A stretch of DNA of 64,000 bases from Fusobacterium sp. (lineage in GTDB: Bacteria > Fusobacteriota > Fusobacteriia > Fusobacteriales > Fusobacteriaceae): the NCBI RefSeq assembly GCF_019012925.1, contig NZ_JAGIRL010000047.1, positions 1 to 64,000 of the forward strand, given 5' to 3'. The notes under the pieces were generated by a model that did no database searches, was not told where the DNA came from, and worked only from the letters and a program-made list of their open reading frames with translations. Of this stretch, positions 34,027 through 42,893 are shown one piece after another. How positions within the stretch are numbered: the stretch's first letter is position 1; every line of letters starts with the position of its first letter. The translations under genes and the position numbers were made by a program.

Positions 34027-35457
34027 TTATGAATTAAGATTTAACTTACCTAATAAAAGTAAAATAATCGAGATTATACCAATTCCACTTAACAGAAAAG
34101 CTATAACCTTATCTTTACAAGTGAACATATCATTGCTTCTAATCTGTTTTTGTGAAACTACATATACAATAATTCCTAAGGCAAATATTGTAGTAGATAC
34201 TAGAAGTAAAGATAATTGTGAAGAGAATAAAAGCCAAAGAGTGAATATGGCAGCAATTAAACCAGACATAAAAGCAAATCTTTTCTTTTTAGGTTCAAGA
34301 TGAGTTAACTTACCACAAGTTACCTCTTTAATTAAGAAAAATGTACTTACAATGTATGGAGGAATAATCATCAATCCTGTTATATCTACAAGGAAAAGCC
34401 AAGCATTCTTATTGAATAGTACAACAAGCATAGCTAATTGCATAGCTATTGTAGATATAAGAAGTGAAGATGTAGGAGTTTCATTTTTATCAACTTTTAC
34501 AAGAAAATTAGGGAAAACTCCATCTTTTGCAGCAATATAAGGAACTTCAGCAGTTATAACTGTCCAAGATAACCAACACCCAAGTAGAGCTATTATAATA
34601 CCAATATTTACAAAAGTAGCTCCCCAATGTCCCACTATTTTTTCAAGGACATAAGCAGTTGAAGGGTTAGGTAATTTTGATAATTGAGCTTGATGAAAAA
34701 CTCCGAATGATAGTATTGAAAGTGCAGAGAAAATAACTATACAAATGGCAATTCCTAAGATTGTAGCTTTTCCTACATCTTTTGAATTTCTAGCTCTTCC
34801 AGATAAAACTACAGCTCCTTCCAAACCTATGAAAGACCAAAGAGTAATAAGCATAGTACTCTTAATTTGTTGTGTCATACTACCTAAATGCTCAATTTTC
34901 CCCATCATATCATAGGTAGCAATATCTGAATTGAAACCTTTTACAAAGAAAAATAGAATGACAGCTAAAACTAAAAGTTTAGCAAAGGTAGCAATGTTAT
35001 TTAAGAATGTAGCTTTTGAAACACCGCAAATAGCAATAAAATACATCAACCAGATAAAGACAGATCCACCTATAAAAGATTGAATGTTTTCACCGTTAAA
35101 TATTGGATAAAAGTATCCAATTGTTTGCATTAGCAATACAGCAAAGGCCACATTTCCAAAGATTGAACTTAACCAATATCCCCATGCTATTTCACAACCA
35201 ACGAATTTTCCAAATCCTGTTTTAGCATAAGCATATATACCTGATTCTAATTCAGGATTGTTATCAGCTAGGATACTGAATGTATTTGCAAGAAAGTAAA
35301 TTCCAATAGCTGTTATAATCCAAGAGAGGATGACAGCTATGAATCCAGCATCAATACTCATATTGGAAGGGAGATTAAATATACCACCACCAATCATTGA
35401 ACTGACAACAATTGCAACAAGTCCAATTAAGCCTAATTTGTTGTTTTTAGATTCCAT
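34027..35457 (-). CDS. APC-family basic amino acid/polyamine antiporter
   Basis: Twelve-helix inner-membrane exchanger of the ArcD/LysI/AdiC type. The N-terminal IVVSSMIGGGIFNLPSN is the substrate-binding unwound helix 1; LWSFIGLEGAVVLSGRARN in helix 6 and LGCWLSWTVITAEVPY in helix 8 also match. It is first in a two-gene operon with the decarboxylase (32-base gap), making an amino-acid-dependent acid-resistance pair. Ribosome binding site AGGAGG is present. Confidence 0.9.
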   Translation of the reverse strand: MESKNNKLGLIGLVAIVVSSMIGGGIFNLPSNMSIDAGFIAVILSWIITAIGIYFLANTFSILADNNPELESGIYAYAKTGFGKFVGCEIAWGYWLSSIFGNVAFAVLLMQTIGYFYPIFNGENIQSFIGGSVFIWLMYFIAICGVSKATFLNNIATFAKLLVLAVILFFFVKGFNSDIATYDMMGKIEHLGSMTQQIKSTMLITLWSFIGLEGAVVLSGRARNSKDVGKATILGIAICIVIFSALSILSFGVFHQAQLSKLPNPSTAYVLEKIVGHWGATFVNIGIIIALLGCWLSWTVITAEVPYIAAKDGVFPNFLVKVDKNETPTSSLLISTIAMQLAMLVVLFNKNAWLFLVDITGLMIIPPYIVSTFFLIKEVTCGKLTHLEPKKKRFAFMSGLIAAIFTLWLLFSSQLSLLLVSTTIFALGIIVYVVSQKQIRSNDMFTCKDKVIAFLLSGIGIISIILLLLGKLNLNS

Positions 35458-35551
35458 ATATACCTCCTGTTTGTTGAATTAATCTCTTTATAACAAGTTT
35501 ATGTGATTATAATAAGAAGGAATTATGAGAGGAGAAATTGAAAATAAAAAA

Positions 35552-35573
35552 AGACTGAAAACAGCCTTTTTTT
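35552..35573 (-). terminator. Terminator after the HAD phosphatase gene
   Basis: On the minus strand GGCTG-TTTT-CAGTC forms a short stem (one G-U pair) followed by seven T's. Confidence 0.55.
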
Positions 35574-35600
35574 AACCTGTATTCAGTCGTAATAAATTAC

Positions 35601-36410
35601 CTATTTGTTAAAAATTAATTTGTCAATTAAATATGCCATTCCACCCTCATCATTAGATTTTGAGATGAATGAGCAAACCCTTTTTATATCCTCATTGGCG
35701 TTGGCAACACAGGCAGCTAAACCAGCAGCTTTAAGCATAGGAAGATCATTGTAAGAATCTCCAACAGCTATACTTTCCTCAATCTTAAGTCCAAGTATAT
35801 CCACTAATTTTCTAAGAGCCACTCCTTTGTCAACTCCTAGTTTAGTAACCTCTAAGAAGAAAGGTTTAGATATAGCAATACTGTAACTATCACCATATTT
35901 GCTCTTTAGTTTTGTATCCACTTCTTTTAAATATGAAGGCTCCTCTAATAACATACACTTAACAGCAGATGTATAGACAGCTTCTTTAAAGTTTTTAACA
36001 ACTTTGTGTGGCATCTTTGTTAGATCAACTTCAACATCTATATATTCACTCTCAGTTTCAGATATAATTGTATCATCAATATATGTTAAAATATCTGTAT
36101 TATTCTCCTTTGCAAAATCATACATAAGATGTAGATCCTCTTTTGTAAGACTAGCTTCAAAAAGATTTTTGTTACTTTTACAATCAGTTATAATAGAACC
36201 GTTAAAAGATAGAATAAAACTTCCATATTTTGCTAATTCTAACTCTTCAGCTAGAGTTTTCATAGCGAATGTAGGTCTACCAGAAGCAAGTACAAATTTA
36301 ACTCCAGCTTCTTGAGCTCTCATAATAGCTTCCTTATCAACTTGAGATATTTTTTTCTCAGAGTTTAAAAGAGTATCATCTAGGTCAGTAAAGATTATTT
36401 TATAAGACAA
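35601..36410 (-). CDS. Cof-type HAD-IIB family phosphatase
   Basis: Cytosolic sugar-phosphate or nucleotide phosphatase. Motif I is FTDLDDTLLNSEK (Asp9 and Asp11), motif II is VLASGRP, motif III is the lysine near LGVDKGVAL, and motif IV is AVGDSYNDLPML. The cap between motifs II and III is the large IIB type. 269 residues is normal. Substrate cannot be predicted; the gene stands alone. Confidence 0.9.
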   Translation of the reverse strand: MSYKIIFTDLDDTLLNSEKKISQVDKEAIMRAQEAGVKFVLASGRPTFAMKTLAEELELAKYGSFILSFNGSIITDCKSNKNLFEASLTKEDLHLMYDFAKENNTDILTYIDDTIISETESEYIDVEVDLTKMPHKVVKNFKEAVYTSAVKCMLLEEPSYLKEVDTKLKSKYGDSYSIAISKPFFLEVTKLGVDKGVALRKLVDILGLKIEESIAVGDSYNDLPMLKAAGLAACVANANEDIKRVCSFISKSNDEGGMAYLIDKLIFNK

Positions 36411-36466
36411 AATATCACCTCAGAATTTTTCTTTACATTATAACATAGAATTAGAATTTTTTCTAT

Positions 36467-36494
36467 TTGAAGAATAGAGAATAAATGGTATAAT
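36467..36494 (+). promoter_or_regulatory. Promoter of the pilT operon
   Basis: TTGAAG at 36467-36472 and TATAAT at 36489-36494, 16-base spacer. Confidence 0.55.
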
Positions 36495-36531
36495 ATATAG
36501 TAAATTCTGTATATTGAATAGATGGAGGTAG

Positions 36532-37554
36532 ATGATGTTACTTGAAAATCTTTTGTTAGAAGCTAGAGAACAGAGGGCATCAGACATACATTTAGTATGT
36601 GAGGAATTACCAATATTTAGATTAAATGGAAGAATAGAGTTCATAGGAGAGGAGAGAGTAGATAGAAGATTTTTAAATCTATTAGTAGATCTGATCTTAA
36701 ATGAGAGAGAAAAAAATATCTTATATCAGAATAGAGATTTGGATTGTAGTTTTGAAGATTCTAGAGGATTTAGATACAGGGCTAATTTTCATTGGGAAAA
36801 ATCCAATATAGCAGTATCTATTAGATTGATAGAGAGAGCCAACTTGAGTATGGAAGAGCTGGGATTGCCAATAATTTTAAAAGAGCTACTCAACAGTAAA
36901 AAAGGTTTAATTTTGATTACAGGTCCCAGTGGAAGTGGAAAGAGTACAACACTTTCAGCTATGATAGAGGAGCTAAATGAGAGTAAGGCATTGAATATAA
37001 TAACATTGGAAGATCCTATTGAGTATATTTTTAAGAGTAAAAAATCTTTGATAAGACAGAGAGAGGTAGGTAAGGATACACTAAGTTTTATTCAAGGATT
37101 AAAGAGTGTTTTAAGACAGGATCCAGATGTTATAATGGTGGGAGAGTTGAGAGATAGAGAGAGTATAGGAGCTGCTCTAACAGCTGCTGAAACAGGGCAT
37201 CTAGTCTTGGGCACACTACATACAAATAGTGCAAGTGAAAGTATAAATAGAATAACTGATGTTTTTCCTGCTGAGGAGCAAAACGAGGTAAGAGTTAAAT
37301 TAGCCTCTACATTGAGAGGTATTGTAAGTCAAAAACTTGTGAATACTCTTCAAGGAAAAAGAGTTGGTGCCTATGAGATATTAATTTCAACTCCAGCAAT
37401 AAGCAATTTAATCTTAAATAACAAAACAAATCAAATTAACAGTATAATAGAATTGAATAGAAAAAAAGGTATGATACTTATGAGAAACTATTTAGAGGAG
37501 TTGTATAGTAAAAAAATAATTTCTCAAGAGGAGTATGAAGAGAACTTAGAGTAA
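36532..37554 (+). CDS. pilT: Type IV pilus retraction ATPase PilT
   Basis: Hexameric motor for pilus retraction, acting at the inner membrane. The N-terminal PAS-like domain begins REQRASDIHLV; Walker A GPSGSGKST is at residues 131-139, the Asp box at EDPIEYIF, Walker B at DVIMVGELRD and the His box at TGHLVLGTLHT. The C-terminal AIRNLI-type motif reads ISNLILNNKTNQI. No other pilus gene is in the window. It heads a run of genes through gltX, and the downstream ComEA-like protein could share a competence role. Confidence 0.93.
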   Translation: MMLLENLLLEAREQRASDIHLVCEELPIFRLNGRIEFIGEERVDRRFLNLLVDLILNEREKNILYQNRDLDCSFEDSRGFRYRANFHWEKSNIAVSIRLIERANLSMEELGLPIILKELLNSKKGLILITGPSGSGKSTTLSAMIEELNESKALNIITLEDPIEYIFKSKKSLIRQREVGKDTLSFIQGLKSVLRQDPDVIMVGELRDRESIGAALTAAETGHLVLGTLHTNSASESINRITDVFPAEEQNEVRVKLASTLRGIVSQKLVNTLQGKRVGAYEILISTPAISNLILNNKTNQINSIIELNRKKGMILMRNYLEELYSKKIISQEEYEENLE

Positions 37555-37566
37555 TTGGAGGAAAAT

Positions 37567-38982
37567 GTGTTAATTAATTCAAATTTTCAAATGAATCACA
37601 GAAGTATAGAGGAGTTTGCAAGAGTTATGGTACCTGAAGCTTCTGATAAGAGTTTGGATATAAAAATAGAAAAAATAGATGGTGAAATAGTAGTAGAGTT
37701 AGAGATTGAAGGGAGAAAAGAGGTATTTAGATATCCTGATCAAGATGGAAGAATAGAGGATCAAGAGATAACAATGGTAAAAATTCTACTGTTAAAGTTT
37801 TTTAAAAAAGAGTACTCTTGGGGAGGTTTGATGGGAGTCAGACCAACTAAGGTAGTGAGAAGATTTTTAGCTTTGGGATATAGCTATGAAGAGATAAAGA
37901 AGATGATGCAGGAGTTTTTATTAGTAACTGAGGAAAAGATAGATCTTCTAATTGAAGTAGTAAAAAAAGAGTTGGAGTTTTTAGATAGAGAGCATATAAA
38001 TCTATATATTGGAATCCCATTTTGTCCTACTAAGTGTAAGTACTGTTCATTTGCATCATATGAATTGAGTAGTGGAGTGGGAAGATACTATAAGGATTTT
38101 GTAAAAACTTTACTAAAGGAGATCGAATTAACTGGAGAGTTTTTAAAGAGAGAGGATTTTAGAATCTCTTCAATATATATAGGTGGTGGAACACCAAGTA
38201 CATTGACAGAAAAAGATTTGGAAGATGTATTACAAGCTGTAAATAGATATATAGATATGAGTGAAGTGAGAGAGTTTACATTTGAAGCTGGAAGAGAGGA
38301 CACTCTAACTGAGAAAAAACTTGAGATAGCTAAGAGATATGGAGTTGATAGAATAAGCTTGAATCCACAAACTTTTAAAGAGGAAACTCTAAAAAAAGTA
38401 AATAGAAGATTTAATAGAGAGAATTTTGAAAAGTATTTTATAAAAGCAAAAGAGTTAGGATTTATAGTTAATATGGATATAATAGTGGGCTTGCCAGATG
38501 AGACCACTGAAGATGTGCTCTATACTCTTGGAGAGCTAGAGAAGTTTGATATTGAAAACTTGACAGTACACACACTAGCTTTCAAAAGAGCCTCTAATCT
38601 ATTTAAGGAGAGTCAAGATAGAGTAGAATTAGATGGAAAGAGAATAATAGGTAGAATAAAGGATTTAATAGAGAAAAAGGGGATGTTCCCATACTATCTA
38701 TATAGACAAAAAAATATAATGGAGTGGGGAGAGAATATAGGATACTCAAAAACAGCTTGTGAATCTGTATTTAATATTGAGATGATAGAGGAAAATCAAT
38801 CTACTATGGGATTAGGTGGTGGAGCGATCACTAAGATAGTTCTTCCTGAAAATGAGTATAGAGATTATATAGAAAGATATGTAAATCCTAAGGATCCAGC
38901 TCTTTATATAAGAGAGATGGAGGAGAGAATGGAAGCTAAGAAACAGCTATTTTTAAGATTGAAAGAGAGAGAAACTATATAA
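37567..38982 (+). CDS. hemZ: Coproporphyrinogen dehydrogenase-like radical SAM protein HemZ
   Basis: Radical SAM enzyme of the HemN/HemZ group. The cluster motif is FCPTKCKYCSFASYE (CxxxCxxC), followed by SIYIGGGTPSTL and the HemN-type NPQTF and VNMDIIVGLPDET. The N-terminal 150 residues, including MGVRPTKVVRRFL, are specific for the HemZ type. The GTG at 37567 lies 5 bases after GGAGG; the TTG at 37555 contains that site. No other heme genes are nearby, so it may be a heme-related or heme-chaperone enzyme. Confidence 0.88.
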   Translation: MLINSNFQMNHRSIEEFARVMVPEASDKSLDIKIEKIDGEIVVELEIEGRKEVFRYPDQDGRIEDQEITMVKILLLKFFKKEYSWGGLMGVRPTKVVRRFLALGYSYEEIKKMMQEFLLVTEEKIDLLIEVVKKELEFLDREHINLYIGIPFCPTKCKYCSFASYELSSGVGRYYKDFVKTLLKEIELTGEFLKREDFRISSIYIGGGTPSTLTEKDLEDVLQAVNRYIDMSEVREFTFEAGREDTLTEKKLEIAKRYGVDRISLNPQTFKEETLKKVNRRFNRENFEKYFIKAKELGFIVNMDIIVGLPDETTEDVLYTLGELEKFDIENLTVHTLAFKRASNLFKESQDRVELDGKRIIGRIKDLIEKKGMFPYYLYRQKNIMEWGENIGYSKTACESVFNIEMIEENQSTMGLGGGAITKIVLPENEYRDYIERYVNPKDPALYIREMEERMEAKKQLFLRLKERETI

Positions 38983-39003
38983 TAAGATGATAGTGGGGGA
39001 AAT

Positions 39004-39525
39004 ATGAGAAAAATTTTTATGTTAATAATTATTATTTTTTCAGTATCAATTGGAATTTATGGAAATTCTTTTAAAAACAATGAAAATTTTGATATAATAA
39101 TGAGTGAAAATGTTTTAGATGAAGAGAGTAAATTTTTAGATATAAATAGTGCTACAAAAGAGGAGATGACAGGAGCTGGAATCACTTTGAGATTAGCTAG
39201 AATGATAGTGGAGTACAGAGAGGAGACAGGTGGCTTTGAGAATTTAAATGAGTTAAAGAGAATAAAAGGGATAGGATCAGCTACCTATGAAAAGTTAAAG
39301 GGCAAATTTTTGATAAAAACTGAGATAGAGAAGAAACCTCTATATATCAATGAAGCTAATGATCAACTTTTGCAGTATTATGGTTTCGATAAAAAAGATA
39401 TTAAAAATATTAGGAAATATTTAAATAAAAATGGTAAAATAAGCAGTAATCTAGATTTGATGGAAGTTCTTTCAGAGAAGGATTATAAAAAATATAAAAC
39501 AATAATAAAGTATGATAAATTTTAA
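39004..39525 (+). CDS. ComEA-like helix-hairpin-helix secreted protein
   Basis: The N-terminal 20 residues (MRKIFMLIIIIFSVSIGIYG) are a signal peptide or anchor. Residues 45-100 form a ComEA-type double helix-hairpin-helix: DINSATKEEMTGAGITLRLA followed by GGFENLNELKRIKGIGSATYEKLKG. A second, weaker HhH-like unit follows to residue 173. ComEA binds incoming DNA in the periplasm during transformation, and pilT lies two genes upstream, so a DNA uptake role is plausible. The usual first motif (LNTA) is changed to DINSA, which is acceptable. Confidence 0.78.
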   Translation: MRKIFMLIIIIFSVSIGIYGNSFKNNENFDIIMSENVLDEESKFLDINSATKEEMTGAGITLRLARMIVEYREETGGFENLNELKRIKGIGSATYEKLKGKFLIKTEIEKKPLYINEANDQLLQYYGFDKKDIKNIRKYLNKNGKISSNLDLMEVLSEKDYKKYKTIIKYDKF

Positions 39526-39544
39526 GGAAGTGAAGTGATAGAGA

Positions 39545-40435
39545 ATGGGTAAATTAATAAGAGGAGTTAGTAAGAATGCGAGATTTTTTGTTGTGGATAC
39601 AACAGATATAGTACAAGAGGCTCAAAATATACATAGATGTAGTCCAACTGCTATAGATGCTTTTGGAAGATTATTAACTGCTGGTGTAATTATGGGAAGT
39701 ACTTTAAAGGGAAATGATGTATTAACTCTTAGAACAGATACAAATGGAGAGTTAAATAATATGGTTGTAACAGCAGATTCTGATGGAGGAGTGAAGGGAT
39801 ATCTTTCAAATCCAAGTGCTGATGTACCATTAAAAGATAATGGAAGATCTGATGTAGGGACTCTAGTAGGAAAAGGAATCTTAAAGATAATAAAAGATAT
39901 GGGATTAAAAGAGCCGTATGTAGGTTTATCAGAGATAAATTCAGGTGAAATTGCTCAAGATTTAGCTTATTATTTCTATAACTCAGAGCAAACTCCAACT
40001 GTAATAGCTTTAGGTGTAAAATTAAAAGATGAGAATACAGTTGAATATGCTGGTGGATATATGATACAGCTTCTTCCAGATGCTGATGACGATTTTATAA
40101 CAGCTTTAGAGCAAAAAATAGGAGCTATCAGACCAATGACAGAACTTATGGCTGGTGGAATGGATATAAAAAGAATAGCAAAACTTCTATATGAGGATAT
40201 GAATGATGAAAATGCTGAAAAATTAGTAGAAGATTATGAGATATTAGAGGAGAGAGAGGTAAAATATAATTGTAACTGTTCAGCTGATAAGTTTTATAGA
40301 GGACTTATAACTTTAGGAAAAGATCAGTTAGAAGATATTTTCAAAAATGAGAAGGAGCTAGAGGCAGAATGCCACTTCTGTGGAAAGAGATATAAATTTG
40401 TAGAGGATGATTTTAAAGATATATTAGGAAAATAA
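39545..40435 (+). CDS. hslO: Redox-regulated chaperone Hsp33
   Basis: Holdase activated by oxidation. The protein shows the N-terminal core with GRLLTAGVIMGSTLKG and YFYNSEQTPT, and the C-terminal zinc-binding redox switch with NCNCSADKF and CHFCGKRY (four cysteines). 296 residues is standard. The gene follows the ComEA-like gene by 19 bases and precedes a TatD gene. Confidence 0.95.
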   Translation: MGKLIRGVSKNARFFVVDTTDIVQEAQNIHRCSPTAIDAFGRLLTAGVIMGSTLKGNDVLTLRTDTNGELNNMVVTADSDGGVKGYLSNPSADVPLKDNGRSDVGTLVGKGILKIIKDMGLKEPYVGLSEINSGEIAQDLAYYFYNSEQTPTVIALGVKLKDENTVEYAGGYMIQLLPDADDDFITALEQKIGAIRPMTELMAGGMDIKRIAKLLYEDMNDENAEKLVEDYEILEEREVKYNCNCSADKFYRGLITLGKDQLEDIFKNEKELEAECHFCGKRYKFVEDDFKDILGK

Positions 40436-40457
40436 TAGAGAGTATGAGGTAGAGTAG

Positions 40458-41216
40458 ATGAAATTAATAGATTCACACGCTCATCTAAATAATGAGCAGT
40501 TTGATGAAGATAGAGATGAAGTTTTAAATAGAATAAAAGATGAGTTAGAGTTTGCTGTAAACATTGGTTATGATCTTCCAAGTAGTAAGATAAGTGTAGA
40601 GTATGCTAACAAATATGATTTTATCTATGGAGTAGTAGGAGTACATCCTGTGGATATTGAAGGCTATAGTGAAGAGGTTGAAAGAGAGCTAGAGGAGTTA
40701 GCCAAAAACGAGAAAATTTTAGCTATTGGTGAGATCGGTTTAGATTATTACTGGATGAGTCAACCAAAAGAGGTACAACAAGCTGGTTTTAGAAAGCAGA
40801 TGGAGTTGGCAAGAAGAATTGGAAAACCTGTTGTAATCCATTCAAGAGATGCTATGGAAGATACACTTAAAATTTTAAAGGAGTTTCCAGATGTAGGAGG
40901 AATATTCCACTGTTATCCAGGATCTGTTGATTCAGCTAAAGAGGTAATAGATAGATTTTATTTGGGAATAGGTGGTGTTTTAACTTTTAAAAATGCTAAA
41001 AAATTGGTAGAAGTAGTAAAAGATATACCATTAGATAGATTGATATTAGAAACAGATTGCCCATATATGGCTCCTGTACCAAATAGAGGAAAGAGAAATG
41101 AACCTATATATGTGAAGTATGTAGCTGAAAAAATAGCTGAATTAAAAGAGATCTCTTTTGAAGAGGTAGCAAGAATTACCAATGAAAATACTAAAAAAGC
41201 ATATAAGATGATATAA
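40458..41216 (+). CDS. TatD family metal-dependent hydrolase
   Basis: Metal-dependent deoxyribonuclease/hydrolase with TIM barrel. Metal ligands are visible as DSHAHLN at the start, GEIGLDYYW with Glu, HSRDAMEDT, FHCYPGS and ETDCPYMAP with the final Asp. 252 residues is normal for the family. Exact substrate (DNA ends, D-aminoacyl-tRNA) is not decidable from sequence. Confidence 0.92.
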   Translation: MKLIDSHAHLNNEQFDEDRDEVLNRIKDELEFAVNIGYDLPSSKISVEYANKYDFIYGVVGVHPVDIEGYSEEVERELEELAKNEKILAIGEIGLDYYWMSQPKEVQQAGFRKQMELARRIGKPVVIHSRDAMEDTLKILKEFPDVGGIFHCYPGSVDSAKEVIDRFYLGIGGVLTFKNAKKLVEVVKDIPLDRLILETDCPYMAPVPNRGKRNEPIYVKYVAEKIAELKEISFEEVARITNENTKKAYKMI

Positions 41217-41225
41217 GGGGAAAAT

Positions 41226-42050
41226 ATGATAATCTGTCCTGTTTGTAAAGAAAAATTGATAAAAAATGAGAGAACATATAGATGTGAAAATAACCACTCT
41301 TTTGATATGGGAAAACAAGGGTATCTAAATCTTTTACTCTCTAATCAAAAACATAGTAAAACTCCTGGAGATGACAAGGAGATGGTGCTTAGCAGAAAGA
41401 GATTTTTGGAAAAGGACTATTATAAGATAATTTCAAATAGTGTAAATGAGCTTATAAAAGAGAATCTTGGAGAGAAAAAATCTGTAAATATATTAGATAT
41501 AGGTTGTGGAGAGGGATATTATACAGGAAATATAAAAAAGTTTTTAGAAAATTTGGAGATTGAGAGCAGAATAGTAGGGATTGATATATCAAAAGAGGCT
41601 GTGATAAGTGCAGCTAAAACCTATAAGAATATAGATTGGATAGTAGCGAGTGCTACAAATATTCCAGTAGCAGATGAGAGCTTAGATTTTATCATCTGTA
41701 TGTTTGCAAAGATAATTCCTGAAGAGAAGATGAGAACACTGAAAAAAGGTGGAAAGTTAATTGTGGTTTCTACTGGTGAGAATCATCTAATAGAGTTAAA
41801 AAAAGTGGTTTACGAGAGTGTAAGAACAGAGTTTTACTCACCTATTGAGGATTTAAAAATATTCAAGCACTGTAAAAGAGTAAACTGTGTTGGAAAATCT
41901 TTTATAAAAGAAAATGAGAGTATAAGAAATCTATTTGATATGACTCCGTATAAATGGAGAAGTCCTAAAGCTGGAGTTGAAAGATTATTCAGCCTAGATA
42001 ATTTAGAGATAACTATTGATGTAAATATTGATGTATTTGAAAAGGAATAG
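41226..42050 (+). CDS. RlmA-like 23S rRNA guanine-N1 methyltransferase
   Basis: SAM methyltransferase with an N-terminal zinc finger: CPVCKEKLIKNERTYRCENN, then HSFDMGKQGYLNLLLSNQ, the recognition segment of RlmA proteins. The SAM motif I is ILDIGCGEGYYTGNI, followed by GIDISKEAV and the CMFAKIIPEE substrate loop. RlmA methylates G745 or G748 of helix 35; Gram-type specificity cannot be told. Some members give resistance to the producer's macrolide. The gene is in the run before acpS. Confidence 0.82.
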   Translation: MIICPVCKEKLIKNERTYRCENNHSFDMGKQGYLNLLLSNQKHSKTPGDDKEMVLSRKRFLEKDYYKIISNSVNELIKENLGEKKSVNILDIGCGEGYYTGNIKKFLENLEIESRIVGIDISKEAVISAAKTYKNIDWIVASATNIPVADESLDFIICMFAKIIPEEKMRTLKKGGKLIVVSTGENHLIELKKVVYESVRTEFYSPIEDLKIFKHCKRVNCVGKSFIKENESIRNLFDMTPYKWRSPKAGVERLFSLDNLEITIDVNIDVFEKE

Positions 42051-42052
42051 CT

Positions 42053-42436
42053 ATGATATTTGGAATTGGAAATGATATTATTGAGATAGCAAGAATTGAA
42101 AAGGCTATTAAAAATGAGAGTTTCAAAAAAAGAGTATATACAGATCAAGAGATAGAGATAATAGAGAAAAAAGGTTTGGGAAGAGGAGCTAGTTATGCTG
42201 GAAGATTTTCAGCTAAGGAAGCAATCTCAAAAGCTTTGGGAACAGGGGTAAGAGGATTTAATCTAACAGATATTGAGATACTAAATGATGAATTGGGAAA
42301 ACCCTGTGTAATTTTAAAAAATTCTCTTAAAGAGAAGCTAAAAGGTAAGAGAGTTGAACTTTCAATCTCACATTCAAAAGATTATGCAGTGGCTATGGCT
42401 ATAATCATAGAAGAAGGAGAGAAAATTGATAGATAA
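42053..42436 (+). CDS. acpS: Holo-[acyl-carrier-protein] synthase
   Basis: Transfers 4'-phosphopantetheine from CoA to ACP. Key motifs are GIGNDIIEIARIEKA with the metal-binding Asp, GRFSAKEAISKALGTG with the catalytic Glu, and the C-terminal LSISHSKDYAVAMAI. At 127 residues it is full length. It starts 2 bases after the methyltransferase stop and overlaps the next gene by 11 bases. Confidence 0.94.
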   Translation: MIFGIGNDIIEIARIEKAIKNESFKKRVYTDQEIEIIEKKGLGRGASYAGRFSAKEAISKALGTGVRGFNLTDIEILNDELGKPCVILKNSLKEKLKGKRVELSISHSKDYAVAMAIIIEEGEKIDR

Positions 42437-42881
42437 AGATTTTTATAGTGAATTAGAGGAGTTTATTGCTAAATTATCAGATAAAAAAGATGATGTAAAA
42501 ATTTTAAACTATGTACTGGATAGACTTGGAGCTATACCTAAAGAGGTTCAAAAATTTATTGCTGAAAAGACGGGATTGATGGAGATAACCATTGAGAATA
42601 CTATTAACTTTTATCCTAAGTTTAGAGGAAAGGATTCGGGAGTAAAGGAAGTTGCTGTCTGTGTGGGAATGAATTGTGGACCTGCAGGAGGACAGCAGAT
42701 ATACAACGAGCTTGTAAAAATATTAGAACCTGATGAGAAAGGGTTATCTAAAGATGGGAAGATACTGCTTACTACTAAGAGATGTTTTGGAAGATGCGCT
42801 AAAGGTCCCAATGTATCTATTGATGGAGTAATTTATAGTTTGATGAATTTACAAGATGTAAAGAGAAAGCTAGGATTGTAA
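42426..42881 (+). CDS. NuoE/HydA-partner-like [2Fe-2S] thioredoxin-fold protein, stand-alone
   Basis: Small electron-transfer subunit of the 24-kDa NADH dehydrogenase family. The cluster cysteines are in CVGMNCGPAG and KRCFGRCAKGPN (Cx4C and Cx3C), the pattern of NuoE and the HndA/HymA type. The N-terminal helical bundle (LGAIPKEVQKFIAEKTGL) is also present. The NuoF and catalytic partner genes, which normally follow, are absent here; the next gene is prfB. Start is a TTG at 42426 after AAGGAG, inside acpS. Partner protein must be encoded elsewhere. Confidence 0.85.
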   Translation: MIDKDFYSELEEFIAKLSDKKDDVKILNYVLDRLGAIPKEVQKFIAEKTGLMEITIENTINFYPKFRGKDSGVKEVAVCVGMNCGPAGGQQIYNELVKILEPDEKGLSKDGKILLTTKRCFGRCAKGPNVSIDGVIYSLMNLQDVKRKLGL

Positions 42882-42893
42882 TAGGAGGAAATT

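Noticed and set aside
35485-35505. TATAACAAGTT in front of the antiporter gene resembles a half of the PTS operon operator
   Set aside because: Only one half site is present and no palindrome; likely chance in AT-rich DNA.
38088-38507. Minus-strand frame of 139 codons inside hemZ
   Set aside because: Shadow of the radical SAM coding sequence; no start signal and low-complexity composition.
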